Of a DNA stretch of 64,000 nucleotides, positions 47,401 through 60,551 are shown piece after piece. This DNA comes from Alisma plantago-aquatica. Lineage: Eukaryota; Streptophyta; Magnoliopsida; Alismatales; Alismataceae. The position numbers were made by a program, and so were the translations under genes. Every line of letters begins with the position of its first letter. Within the stretch, counting starts at the first letter, position 1. Below the pieces are notes generated by a model. That model had not been told where the DNA came from. It saw only the letters and a list, made by a program, of their open reading frames with translations, and searched no databases. The stretch covers positions 1,331,644,415-1,331,708,414 of the forward strand of contig OY856409.1 of the NCBI GenBank assembly GCA_963693085.1, read 5' to 3'.

Positions 47401-49027
47401 TTCGATTAGACTAAGTTGAGATATGACCAAAGTCTCAAATTTGCACATCTTTTTGTCTATCTCAACTTAATATATAGGGATAACAAATTTATAATAAATT
47501 TGATATCACTCTGATATCCATATGTTTTATCTCAAACTGATCTTCGAAATAATTGAATGAGATACAACCTTTTATTGCATAGATTTCTGAAACAGTTTCC
47601 AGAAACATGGTCGGTCGAACAGTTGTCGACCGAGAAAATGTCGGTCGAGCAATTGTAGACCGAGCATATCACTGTTTCTTTAGAGCTGATGTAAATTTCT
47701 TTTACTGTATGAAAATTATTCGTGAAAGATTATATGGATCATGCTTAGATTAAAGAAAAATCCTATTTAATCATACTCTTATTGCAAATTTATCTCTTAG
47801 AAATACTTGCAATGAATAAAATGTTTCAAATCGACTTTTGAAAATACTCATTGTGCTAAGCATCACTTAATATGCTTCATCATATTTGAATTAGTCTATC
47901 CAAATGGATATTATTCTTGAATATGCTTCATCATATTTGATGTCCTTATTAAGTTCTCATAATTTGTACACTTTAATGAGCCTCATATTGATATTCGTAA
48001 GCTATCTGCAGAACTTATTCTTCACGTATGAATTTTTTTTTTAAACCTGCAGAATATGCCTCTTGGTTAAAATAAAATTTGACCAAGGGGCGCCATGGTC
48101 GTAATTTTTGGCATATAAGACATCTTCAATATATGGATCATAAGTTCATTATTGTAGAGCATAACAAATAAAGGGAATAATAATTAAAATAGGCAACTAT
48201 TACAATTGTAATTGAATTTCCAAATGCAAAACAGTTCTCCAGAAACATTCTCGGTCGAGCAACTAGTCGACCGGGAACATTGTCGGTCGAGCAATTGTCG
48301 ACCGACTGGGTTTCTGTTTTTCCAGATTGACATAAATTGCATACATCTTTGTTTGCTTAGTATTCAAACTTTCATTTGAGATATCTATCCAAGGGGGAGC
48401 AAAGCATAATAAAAAGGGGGAGATCATCAAAACTTTGACCATTTGATTGAAGAAGCTTACAAAAATATTGTAATCACCATGTGTAGCTGAAAATTTTCAA
48501 GAAATTTATGAATTTATTTGGTATCTTGTATTTACAGGAATTCTCTACCCAAAATAGGGCTTTTGGATGGAGACATTTTTATGTACTCTAAGCTTAGAGG
48601 ATTCTCATTTAATCTAGGGCTTAACATCCTTTGATACATGAGAAATCAATATACATTCATCATATGCTTAAGGGAATCTCATATCATTTCAAGGCTTAAC
48701 ATCCTTTGCAAATGATTGAGAAACAAATTGAGGATAAATTAGATAAAAATCCATGTTTCTAATAGGATCTCTAATTAAGGGGGAGCATTATATTAAGGGG
48801 GAGAAGAAAAATAAAACATTCAACTTGGATATCTTTTTGAAATGACAAAGGGGGAGAAAGAATATAAAAATCAAAAATATAAATGAGTTTCATCACATCT
48901 TGGCCAGCACTCACTTGCAAAACATAAATGGCTACAAAAGGTAAATTTTTAGGTATGAAACTCACATGCTTTATATTTCCTTATTTCATATTTAGGAAAT
49001 GTTTGTCATCTTCAAAAAGGGGGAGAT
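47401..49027 (+). mobile_element. Copia 3' internal region, non-coding
   Basis: It has no pol. It holds two pairs of the CGGTCGA palindromes (47609-47665 and 48249-48307) and six purine tracts of the aagggggag type (48391, 48411, 48777, 48795, 48847 and 49014). Confidence 0.8.
49014..49026 (+). other. Copia polypurine tract
   Basis: aaaaagggggaga lies one base from the 3' LTR start at 49028. It is the last of six similar tracts and the one in the position to prime plus-strand DNA. Confidence 0.85.
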
Positions 49028-50463
49028 TGTTGGATAAATTGGATATTATGATAAATCCCTTTGTTTCGATGATGACAAACATTTCATTCTTATTAATCTA
49101 ACCAGCTACTTAAGTGTGCAGGACTAAGCAGGATGACAAAGTAGCAAGGGAAAATCCAAGAGCTTATTTAGTTATATTTTCATGCAATGTAATCAATGTT
49201 GTAAAACTTGTACAAATATATAATGTACAAGTACTTAGAATTGCATGTAAATCAAGCGTTAGATTTTCCCTAGCCAAACACCATAGTTAGACATGTCATC
49301 CCATTTAATTTGGATCACCTTTGCACACTCACACATATAATTAATGTTTAAATTGAAACCTTGAAACAGGATCATTCTCGGTCGACAAACTCCTCGACCG
49401 AGACACTCTCGGTCGACAAACTCCTCGACCGAGAAAGATCCAAAGTAGCCGTTAGACACAACAGACAAAGTAGTTGGTAGTTGCAAATAAACGTTAATCC
49501 AGAGTGCCTGTCGGTCGACAAAACTTCGACCGAGTAGGTGTCTCGGTCGACCATTCCTCGACCGAGATGGTCTCTGACAGCAACTGCAGAATAAAATATT
49601 TAGCTGTTGTTAAAGCAACAACTTTGTACCTAACGGCTAGTTAAGCACTTAGAAACACCTAGAAGTTGTCTAGAACGTCCTTAAGCATACTTAGGCCATT
49701 CCTATAAATAGGACAAGCCATAGGACACTAGAACTTACTTGATACACTCGCTATACTTGAGAAAATACTTGAGCCCTCTTGTGCAATCTGTTGTGAATTG
49801 AGCATTGTGATAAATTGGCCACTTTCCTCTTAGCTCAAGCTCGTCCTATAGGCTAGATTTTCCTAACCCTAGCAATCACAAGTCCATCATCTTGGCTAGG
49901 AAAATCCAAACGCTTGATCTAGGCAAATCAAGCCTTGAGCTTCAAGGATAAGTTGTATTTTCTCTTATTTCTTTCTTGTTCCTAGTATTACTTGTACTCT
50001 CCTTGCTACTCTAGGTAGGAGGCTGCGGATTGGAGAGGGTGAAGCTCTTCATGGTGAAGAGGAGGACTTTGGACTACTTCAGAAGGCTGTCTTGACGGGA
50101 AGCTACTTCGGGAGGAAGGCTACTTCAAGGGGGAGCTTGAAGTTACTTCAAGGAAGGCTGCTTCGAGGTTGGCAAGACTACTTCAAGGTGAAGGCTGTCC
50201 AAAGGGTGTTTAGAAAGTATTGTAAATTTTATGTAACATCCTTGAGAGGTAATAAAATTTAGTACTTTCAAAATCCCGGTTGGGTAAGCAACCGGGTAGT
50301 GGACTGACTCCTTAGTATTTGCTAAGGTGGAACCACTCTAAACATCTGTGTTCCTCTTCTTTAATCTTTACTTTGGTTGTTTGAGTTTAAATTACTTTAA
50401 AATCATTATAAAACTCTATTCACCCCCCCTCTAGAGGTTTTCAATTGGTATCAGAGGTTTTAA
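49028..50463 (+). repeat. Copia 3' LTR
   Basis: It starts TGTTGGATAAATT directly after a purine tract and ends in TTTTAA, where the 5' LTR has TTTTCA. The palindrome array lies at 49377-49566 and the TATA box at 49703-49710. Confidence 0.93.
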
Positions 50464-53400
50464 TCTACATTATACTTGATTAGTTAGGTACATTCAGTAT
50501 TCATTTAACATCACACATTGTTCTTCAAACAATAATAGTAGCATAACAGCTATAAAAGGAGAATACTAGATGTAACAAGCCTAACTCACATCAATCATCA
50601 TTTCTCATTATACTCATCACAAGTCATCTCTAAAGCATGACTTTGATGGTATTCATGGCTCTTACAGCCCATTATTATCATAGAATGCCACTGACAAGGC
50701 ATCACGATACTTTACTTATTCATAAAGCTATCAATATGCCTTTAATGAATATAGTATCATCATCCATACCTGGATATGATCACCTCCATATCAGAACCTG
50801 CATGGTTAATTCAACTAATAAAGGTAATTCAAAACAATGATTATACTTTCCACTCTTGTTATAAGAGCTAAGTTCTTTGATTCTTATCAACTAGAGTTTA
50901 ATACTCATATAACATGTCATCATCTTTGAATTAGGGTTTACTATTCACATCACATGGTGAATTGAACTCATAACATCATCATGTATGAGGAACATCATCA
51001 TTGATGCTCTCAGATTAGTTTAAGATTCATCATATATCATAATTAGGGTTTTCATGATCTCACATAGGTGGATCATACCCTAATCATTCACATTCATGTG
51101 TATTGAAGGTTCTTTACTTGAGTTTCCACTCTAAAAGGGTACTCTCTCTCTTTTAAGGTACTTTCTCTCTCTGAAGATGCTTTCTCTCTCCTCATACTAG
51201 TATATGGTGATAACACTTCTCTAGATCAGGTTGGGTTAAGTCCTCATGGGCTAACATAAGCCAAAACATCATTAACATGTGATTAGGGTTTTATTAGAAA
51301 TAGGTATTGCTGAATTAAACCCCTCAAGGGTATTTTTGGTAATTTACCTCATGATCACCATCATGGGTCAACTCATTAATCACTTAGTCCCTTAATGGCC
51401 TAGGTTACCATTAGGGTTTAGATTAGATCATCATTGAATCAATTACATCATCAATTGATTAAGTACAAACCACCTTGAACACCTTCAAACGGTTTCAACC
51501 TTCAACCACCAAACGGTCTTGAGACCATTTGGTTTCAAACGGTCTTGAGACCATTTGCCCTCAAACGGTCTTGAGACCGTTTGGGTGCGTTGACCTTTTT
51601 GACTTTCAAACCGTTTGAAGCTCATGCGGTTTGAAACCGTTTGATCAAATCAACTTGAGATCGATTGGACCAAACGGCCTTGAGATCGTTTGAGCCCAAA
51701 CGGTCTTGAGACCGTTTGGCCCCAAATGGTCTTGAGACCGTTTGGCCCCAAACGGTCTTGAGACCGTTTGGATCCAAACGGTCTTGAGACCGTTTGGTCC
51801 AAATGGGCTCAAACCGTTTGGACCTCCAAAGTGGTTCAAAAGTTACAATTAGTCATGGTTAAGTATGTTGAAGCCCTCAATTGGCCAAAGCCATATTAAC
51901 CACTTATAAATTGAGTCAATTAGTATGAACCTCAATCACTTGGACACCAAATTAACCCTCAATTGAAAGTCAATTAGGGTTAAGTCCATCTCAATTAGGG
52001 TTTCAAATCGGATGGTCATCAATATTCAACAATGTGAATCAATTCAAGGTTGAATCTATCAATTGACCTCCAATTGGGCCCAAACTTGGCCCAAATGGTC
52101 TTGAGATCATTTGGATGACCTCCAAACGGTCTTGAGACCGTTTTCCCAAAGTTTGATCAAAAACCAAGTCGGTTGGTTTAGGGTTGTACTCCAATTAGGT
52201 CTAAAAATCAGCATTTTTATCAATTCATCAACTTGTTGCAATTGGACCTTCAAACCATTAGATTATCTCAACCCTAGACCTCCAAACGGTCTTGGGTTGT
52301 GCCCAAACAGTCTTGAGACCGTTTGGAAGGACCCCAAAATGGTCTTGAGACCGTTTGGGTCCTTCAACCCAAAACTCAACAAGATCTATGCTTTAAAACA
52401 GTAATTTCAACCCGAATAGGGTTAGGATGTTGAAGTGCCTTCAACTCTCAATTGGTTAAGAATTAATATTTGATTCTTTGCAGGAATGAAATTCAACATA
52501 TTATCAAAAGACCCTCAAATGGTCATCCCTTGGTCAACCCTATCAAATGGTCTTGAGACCGTTTCAATCCAAACGGTCTTGCAAGACCGTTTGAGAGCAA
52601 ACGGTTTGAAACCGTTTGACCTTAAACGGTTTGCAACCGTTTGGACCAAAAGGGTCCAAGGTCGTTTGATAAAGTATCATAGGAATTCACGCCCATCATC
52701 TTCAACCTTGGTTAAGGTCGGTTATTCCACCGTTTTGCTTGCAAAAGTGCAAGGAAGAAGGGAGGTAAAAGAAGAAGTATCATGCTAATTTGCAAGAACT
52801 TAAGTATGCATATAAAGCAAAGAGTTTAGAGTTATAAAACCCGCCTAAAGGTCGTTCCTTGATCTCCAAGCTTTAATGGCGTCTTTGAGATCCACAGGTT
52901 CGGCCAAGGTGAATTCTCTAAGGAAACGTTGGAAAGGAAAGGCTAGAAAGATAGAGCTAGGTGAGCTAGCCATGAATCTAACCTTGAAAACGAGTTTCCT
53001 CCATGAATTCAAGCAAAAGGGATGATCTAAACTTACCTAGAACCCTTGGTCGTCCCTCTCTGCTCCAGAGCTAGCCTTGGTCGGTTGAGAAAGAAGAGAA
53101 GAAGTGAAGGAAATGAAAGGTTCGTTCACTTGTTACAAGGAAAGGGCTTATATACTTTAGGCCTTTTTACACCATAAGGACCTCTAAAGTATAGAATTTA
53201 CATCTAAGTCCCTCCTTGCTCAAGGCACGTCCAAACTCATCTAAACTTATGCAAAGCTCATGAAATCTCAAGATCTAAGGGTAAAGAAAGCCAACCTTCA
53301 ACTAGGGTACATACATGAAAGGTCTCCATACCCATATTAGGTGACTTTTACCACAAGGATCATTTTTCTTATCTGATTATTCATTGATGTCCCCTTTTCA

Positions 53401-53843
53401 TCATTTCTACTCTAAATGATGGCAAGAATTATGAAAGATGTTCTAGAGGGTGAATTTTACAAATTACACCCCTCAATTTGGGTAAATTGCACTTTATTTC
53501 AAATTAGGGTTTTTAAGCACAAGGATCATTCCACAAGCTGCATCTTGATGCCCAAGCTTGGAAAATCCTTCTTACTTCATCATATTTACTCATATGATGT
53601 CTTATTATCATAAGAACATCTTAACCTGTGAACATTGCAAGTTAACCCCTTTAACTGGGTAATTTGCACATAGGTCCCTGCACTACCAAAACAATGCTAC
53701 AACTTTACATATAAAGGAGCAAAATTGAAAGTAAATGTTCCTGAGGAACTTAATTACATGCCAGGGAGTATTCACAAGTATATAATTACATATTTAGGCA
53801 AAACTTCTAGGGTTAGGTTATAACCCAGGTCAGGGATGTTACA
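50464..53843 (-). repeat. Tekay 5' LTR, second part
   Basis: It resumes with the second TCTAC (50464-50468) and runs to TTACA at 53843. It carries the palindrome array at 51487-52672 with four tandem units at 51690-51800, a 19-base insertion near 50984, the conserved block at 52829-52851 and the TATA candidate at 53147-53154. Confidence 0.94.
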
Positions 53844-53848
53844 ATACC

Positions 53849-56800
53849 TCTGCATAACATCCGCAGCCACATGATTTGCATCTCTCCAGGCACGTCCACC
53901 TAAAAAGGGTTATTAACCAGCGGGGTGAGACACACAGTCCCAGCGAGAAACATAACCCTCTACCAACTATATTATGATCCCAAATAACTGACCTAAGTAG
54001 ATTATAAGAGCAGTATACTGAGCAGGGTTATTCTTACCAGCAACCTTACCAAGATATTCATGAGGCCTATAACCAGACAGTCTGTATGGAATATGATTGA
54101 CAAGATAAACTTTATATGATATTATCACATGGTATAAGGAATGTATGATAAACTGCAAGTGTAAAACCAGAGCAACTATACAAACAAGGCCTCAACCAAT
54201 GTTTCGTATTTGTCTTAAGCAGTAAATACTAAATGGCTGGATTACGTTTTATTATGCCCTGAGGAAGTGAACCGTACCGTTCAAATCCAACCTTCAGCTG
54301 TGAATCCCATAGCCGGTGCCATACAAGGTCAATGGAAGAGCCGGAATCCACGACCTCACCCCTCGTGGTCAGTACACGAGAAACATAGCAGGACCGCAGT
54401 CTCATGCTCAAGTGGCCTCAGCCATAGGGTCAGCTCCACAGGCTACCCTTCCTCTAGCCCGCCTTGGTACAGGTCACGGCGCTAGTAAAACTGAGCCACA
54501 GGAGTGAACATCGTACTCTGAGCCATGAACGCATTCATGCTCTTCATATCACATATCCGGAGCCATGGGCCTGTTCACCATGCTCATCACATATCCCGAG
54601 TCTACAACCGCAGCTGGACTCATTTCCTTCTCTACTTGAGGCTAGGAGAAACCTCGCATATTCAAAAATATGCGCTCCGGGTTGTCCCGCAGAAGAACCC
54701 ATTTCACCATCACCAATACCTGACGATGATGGATCTATGGCCATGGCAAACTACATGATAGGTTCCATTGTGATTAATTAGTATCTTCTATATGGATTGC
54801 AGGATTCAACCAAGTTGTATAACATGCAAACTATAACAAGAATAAACAACATAAAACTCAACATTATGCTTTTATTGTAATCACATCATCCTGATCCATC
54901 ACAAGGATCCAACACTACATGTTATCACTTGGCCTTTCTCTAGTCATCCAGATCCATCACAAGGATCATCACATACCATGGGATCTCAATCCCTTATCAC
55001 ATAGTGCCACTGCCTCTCAAGGCTTACATCATCAACATGGGATAGCAATCCCCAGCACTTTAGTCAAATACATCATACAGATTATCTAAATATCAAGAGT
55101 AACCATCACAACAGAGTTACTCAACATATATATATATATATCCCTCATAGACCTTTTTACTTGGCTATGCATCACCTGCGTGGTTAGTGTACATAATAAT
55201 CATAGGCTTAACAGAAAGACCATGCTATCAATATACGATGACATTAATAATTATATGCTTTATCAAGGATTTAGATGTACAGGATTGGAACGACATCCAT
55301 GTTCATAGTTGTATATGAAGTTAATTTAGATTATCGTTATCCAACTACGAGCATCCATCATGCCCCATATCTCAAGAACATGTCTTTGATTATCATATCA
55401 CCAAGATTAAAGTTATAACATTGGAATATTATGAACATATGCAGATTAATGTCATGACCGGTGTATAAATCAACACACCATCACTATGGAGTCATCATCC
55501 CTAAGGATTATCTTAACTATCATACACCATAATCCACCATCTAATCTTATCAAGGGTTCATCTATCATTACTTATAATTAACCACTGCACAAAGGTCTGC
55601 AACCCATTTCATCTTGGGTTCATCATACTTTATTATATATGAACACACATCATGGCCCATACTTGTAGTCATACACCTGTGCCATAATGACATGTGTAGC
55701 AACAACATCTCCTCTCAAACATACCGTGGTCTCAACCTATCTAACATAGGTGTAGGGTTCAAGGTGATCACATACATTAGCTATATGCATTTTGGGTCAT
55801 CAAAACCCTCACAAAAACTCCCTCAACCCTCACTAGAGGTCTAGCGGCAGCGCCATCCCTCACCATAGGATATCTCCGGTAGCAATACCCTTACCAAAGG
55901 TATCACGACTAGGGTTTCCAACCCTAAGGCAACTCACCACCATATCGGCCAACCACTACACACCCTCTATCGTGCATCAAGGTCCCATCATCTCTCATGG
56001 TATCGGGCAAGGTGTATCGTCCAAGATCCAACTCCACCAAAGGGGTACGGCCAAGCTCAACTAAGCTTATGAACTAGAGGAACATCACCACAACAACCCT
56101 ATCAGTCAAAGGGGTGTCGCCTAAGGTTTCCCTACTACACAAACATCTTTGTATCGTCCATGGATCACTTCTATCAGCCAGGGCACCAAGAACCCTGTCG
56201 TGCATAGCCATGATGCTTCATAACGGCTAGCATCTAGGGTTAGCCTGTCGGGCATCATGCCATGTCGTCCATCCCCTTGTCTCGGCCAAGCTCACTAAGA
56301 CAGGTTGGTGTCATCCAAATCTTGTGTCGGGCACCAAGCTATCTGAGTCTATCGGCCAAGGCCATGTCGGGCATCAAGCTAGCACCACCCACTAGCCAAG
56401 GTCATCTCAAGACAAGGGAGGTGTGTCAGGCATCCACTGCACATGGGGTATCGTCCCACCATATCAACTAGGTGTGTCGGGCAACCACCTTTACAAGGTG
56501 TATCGGGTAGGTTACTCAACATAGTGTATCGCCCATCCATCATCTCCATAAGGGATATCGGCCAAGGGACCATAACTGTTACCAACTCAGCTTTACTAGG
56601 TATGACGACCGAGGATACAAGGGTCAACCTAACGCCCAAGCAAGCATACCTACCAAGGATTCCACCTCAAGAACATATCATGCCACAAGGGTAGACCACA
56701 TATGTCACCCAAAGCATCTCTAACACCCAAGCTAGGGTTGAGGCTCTATATCGGCCAAGATACAAGGTTTAGGATCGTGTCGGCCAACTATCATCATCTT

Positions 56801-58626
56801 GAGAGTAGATGTACATATCGGTCACAAGGTCACTAAAGAGTTCACCTATCATATCACCCAAAGCTCAACTCTAGAAGGGGGTATCGGGAAACACACTCAA
56901 AGGTTCATCATGGAGACCTATCGGCCAAGAGCCCATCCAAGGGTCTAGTAACCATGTCGTCCAAGGCTTGTCTCTAGGATGGATAGGGAATATCGGGCAT
57001 CAAGGTGAAACTATTACCAACTCATCATATCGTCCATAGGTCTAGGTCATAGGCTCACCTTTCAAGTCCAAAGGAGAGAAAGGGGTGTTGCCATAACCAT
57101 CAACCAAAGCATAGGCTATAGAACATGGTACTATATCGGGTAGAGGCCCATATCAGGCAACCTAATTGTATCGGCCAAAGATTCATATCGTGCAAGTCAT
57201 CTTCAACCTCTAGTCACCCATTACCATCTTGTACAAGGAAAATGAGCTAATAAGACAGTAATAAAACGTAGCATTTTCATTAGATAGGATTCCAAGTCCC
57301 ATATATACATCTATCATGGAGAAAAGGTAATGATTTAAGTACAAGAACCATCATATACATATATGGAGAGAGTGCATAATAGAGATGGTTTAGAGTTATG
57401 TAACCCGCCTTAAGAGGACCTCCATGAATGGCACAAAACTCCATGATCCAAGCAGCAAACACACGTTCTCTTCCAAGAACAGCACCCATCCAAAGCTCCA
57501 AACATGCCTTCGGCACCATCATCACCACCTCAAGAAACAAAGGAATAAGAAGAAGAAGAAACCATGGTTATGTATAGCTCAAGAAGAAAGGAGGGAAGAT
57601 GACCACGTCCTTTCTTACTATTATCAAGGGCCTATCCATGGCCGAGAGGGAAAGAGGAAGGTGAAGAAGTAAGCACAAGGAAAAACTAGCAAAGAAGCAT
57701 GACTCACCAAGGTCGGATCTTGAGCAAAGAGTTTCCATGGCCAAGGAGCTCGCCCCTCCATGCTCCATGGGAGTCTTCCTTAGCTCCCAAGCTCCCATGC
57801 CCGACACAAATAGATAGGAGAAGGTAGGTGGCTGAAAAGAATTGCTTGGCTAAGGAGGAAGGGAGTTATATACACCAAGGAAGAGAGAGGTAGCAAGGGA
57901 GAGGTGTCATAACCACATAAACCAAGGTGCCACTTGCTCTAGCTCATAACGCCACTTGTTGCCACCCTAGCAGCTCATGCATGGCCTGGTGATACACTCT
58001 AGGAAGTGTATCGTGTAGCTGGGCAGCAGCCATGGCTGACACACCCCCTGCTGGACGACACACCTTCATGTCCTAGCCGATACACTAAAGGACAAGGTGA
58101 CATATGTAACACATATATATGTTATAAAGACCATATAAGGATGTCATTCCTCATCTATCAACCAAACATGGTGCCCCATCATCCATACTCATTCTAGATG
58201 ATGTCACATACTAGAAAGAAGACTCTAGAGCTGATAAATTGCACATTGACCCCTCCATTTTGGGTAAATTGCAATTTACACCAAAACTAGCACAAAAAGC
58301 ATAAACATCAACCAGCCAAGCTCAAACTTGAAACATAGGTCCTCCACAAGGTGCCCCACGGCATCATTCTCTTTCTAATGATGCAAGAGAACTAAAATCA
58401 TGATCTACATGTAAAATATTGCAATATAACCCCTTACTTTGGGTAAATTGCACTTTAGTCCAAAATAAGCAAACATTGCTCAAACAGCATCCAAACGGGA
58501 CCAAACTGGAAACATGAGCTTGTCACATGATACCAAAACATCTTAGAAGATTAGATTAAGGTTCTAAGCACCTTTCATAAGAAAAGCAAACAGGGTTAGC
58601 CCAAAACCTGGGTCAGGGTCCTTACA
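53849..58626 (-). repeat. LARD2 5' LTR, second part
   Basis: It continues the LTR from tctgcataacatccgcag to CCTTACA. It contains the second copy of the motif array (55942-57214), the conserved block (57393-57414) and the TATA candidate (57866-57873). A TA microsatellite at about 55126-55142 is longer than in the left LTR. Confidence 0.92.
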
Positions 58627-60551
58627 AAGACGACCAGCCGTGGAGGTCCGAAAGAGGTAGTTGAACCTAATGGCACTCTTGTAAGACAAGTAGGAGCGCT
58701 GTGTCACCTCTGATTCCTCACCGGCGGAGCTGCCTAGCGGCGGCGCCCTACTCCATAGAGGAAACATGGGCAGCAAACTGGATCATGAACAGGGAAGCGA
58801 GAAAGAAGGCGCGGACCCAGGGATCCACAGATCGCAGGCAGGATCTGGCTCGGGAGGACCAGGAGAAGGAAGCGCCCAGCCCTGGACACATGGCACCCAC
58901 CGATTGGCCAGATAGAGGTAAAATCCTTAGAATGACTCAGATCTTCCAAAATTCATAGTAATTAGTATGTTTATCAGAAAAATACAAATAAGGTACCAAA
59001 CTTCTCAGAAAAATGAGTAGAACACAGTAGAATGATAATATCAGTCTTTTGATGATTAAGTCTCAATGATATCATGTAATATGTGTAATGCTTGTTTAAT
59101 GGATAATAAATATCAAACGATGACCTATAATTATGAGAAAATACCAATAGATCATAAATCATGTTTATAATCCATTTGATGTCAGTAATTATGTTGTTGA
59201 TGCACCAAAACATATAATTTGATTAATATGGCTAATTAGGGCTAATAACACTAAAGATGATGCAATTAATGCACACATGCTTAATAAATGATGAAATTCA
59301 CAAAGTAAGCTCATATGAGTATATGGAACCTCAATTTTAATTATGAGATCAGGTTTATACACGAAATCCATGTTATATGAAGATGACCCTTGATGCATGG
59401 GTTATAACCCTAATTTGTATAATGTATATAAAATAGGGTTAATATGTGCATAAAAAAAGATATGGAACCTAAGGTTCAGATAATGAACCATAATCTAGAA
59501 AATGACGTTAGTAAGATAATTCTATGACAAGAATGCAAGTAATGGTGCACATATCCAAATGAGTAAGCAAACCCTAAAATGGATATAACTAGGGTTAAGG
59601 TGATGAGAATCTAATGGTGATATGTAATCTTGTCTTAATCAGGGTTTGACCAAAGATATAGTTGACATGAGGAATATGATGATTAGGTTTGTCCTTGATC
59701 AAGGTACGCCATTACCTCTTGATTGGCTTATTATACATTATGCTTGAGTTATATGGTAGTAAAGACTTGGCATATGGTATTGATTGAAATGATTGTCTTG
59801 TATGATATGTTGCTTGAATTTCCACACTTATGGCTATGAACACCTGCAAACATATTATAGATGTTCCATCATAAGATAGCTCATAAACCACTTGGTGGTA
59901 GAGCGCATGCATAATGATCACAAACCACTTGGTGGTAGATCATATGATGTTTGTATAATGATCACAAACCACTTGGTGGTAGATCATAAGGCCTAAAGAC
60001 GTCAAAGCCACTTGGTGGCAGACGCACGAGATGTATGATGGAAATGTACTTAAAATATGTGTTCTCTTTTGTTAATGAACATCTTTGTGCAAGTATATAA
60101 TTTTCTTATATTTCTTTTTAACTGTCAAGTATTAGTTTTATCTTATTGCCAAGATATGATGAGAGGTATATAAAAGACGCGTAGGCGTACTCAGTACAAT
60201 ATTCTTGAATATTGTGCTGACGTGTACCACATGTAATCTTTTGTTTAGGTTATAGTTATGCTCTTGAAGATCCAGGATAGTTGAGAGTTGTGTAGAGAGA
60301 TGATGTACATGTGGACCTGTTGTCTTAAGATCATGTAGTTTAGTGATAGTATATATATATTTTTTTAGTTTGTTGTTCAATATGTAATTTCAAATGTTGT
60401 AACAATTCATATTGTAATTATATCTTGAATGATGAACATGTATTGTACGGTTTTATTATTGTTCATGTACATGTGTTACTCTGTTTCCTTGTGACTCCCT
60501 TAGATTTTCTTACACATCATATTAACTTTTTGAAAATCAGGTAATGTCACA
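58627..60551 (+). repeat. LARD0 3' LTR, second part
   Basis: It resumes with the second AAGAC target copy (58627-58631) and continues the LTR to GTCACA at 60551. It corresponds to the left LTR from about 20854 on, apart from a 219-base segment at 60237-60455 that the left LTR lacks. It includes the ACCACTTGGTGGT array at 59887-60022. Confidence 0.92.

Larger units (their letters stand above)
44945..50463 (+). mobile_element. SIRE-like Copia element with gag only, non-autonomous
   Basis: The LTRs are 44945-46380 and 49028-50463, both exactly 1436 bp, flanked by TCTAC on both sides. It is the youngest insertion of the nest: by eye the LTRs differ at about eleven positions, nearly all transitions. 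The interior (2647 bp) carries one gag-like frame and no pol. The gag end VWVPKS and the repeated purine tracts aagggggag before the 3' LTR are typical of the SIRE/Maximus group of Ty1/copia. Enzymes must be supplied by another element. Confidence 0.93.
34538..53843 (-). mobile_element. Tekay/Del-type chromovirus with giant LTRs
   Basis: The LTRs are 34538-38965 (4428 bp) and 43801-53843 (about 4.5 kb once the Copia insertion is removed). Both start TGTGGGCTCC; the ends are TTATA and TTACA. Target copies ATACT and ATACC flank the element. The 4.8-kb interior carries gag, protease, reverse transcriptase, RNase H, integrase and a C-terminal chromodomain in one frame, broken by two stops. Gene order, chromodomain and very long LTRs identify the Tekay (Del) lineage of plant chromoviruses, whose chromodomain is thought to steer integration to heterochromatin. 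It is the only element in the nest with a near-complete pol. Confidence 0.95.
26984..58626 (-). mobile_element. LARD2, non-autonomous LTR retrotransposon in LARD0
   Basis: The LTRs are 26984-32105 (5122 bp) and 34188-34537 joined to 53849-58626 (5128 bp). Both start TGTAACACCTCATCC and end CCTTACA, and are flanked by AAGAC on both sides. A minus-strand primer-binding site lies next to the right LTR. The 2.1-kb interior has no recognisable protein. Sequence around the primer site and the polypurine tract, and large parts of the LTR, match LARD1 and more weakly Tekay. The right LTR was later split by the Tekay element. Confidence 0.93.
19715..60551 (+). mobile_element. LARD0, outermost non-autonomous LTR retrotransposon of the nest
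   Basis: Both ends begin and finish alike: TGTGAAAGA after CATTT at 19710-19714, and GTCACA before CATTT at 60552-60556. The perfect 5-bp target duplication shows the two ends belong to one insertion. A plus-strand primer-binding site follows the left LTR, and a purine-rich tract precedes the right LTR at 25844. The interior (23537-25843) has no recognisable protein. The right LTR is split by LARD2. Without nested insertions the element would be about 9.2 kb. The tract gaggacgaaagttcttttaa resembles chromovirus 3' ends, so this too is probably mobilised by Ty3/gypsy proteins. Confidence 0.9.

Noticed and set aside
54229..57807. Many frames of 60-105 codons duplicated between 27.7-31.3 kb and 54.2-57.8 kb
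   Set aside because: They are the two LARD2 LTR copies. Their frames carry no known motif and some are not kept in both copies.
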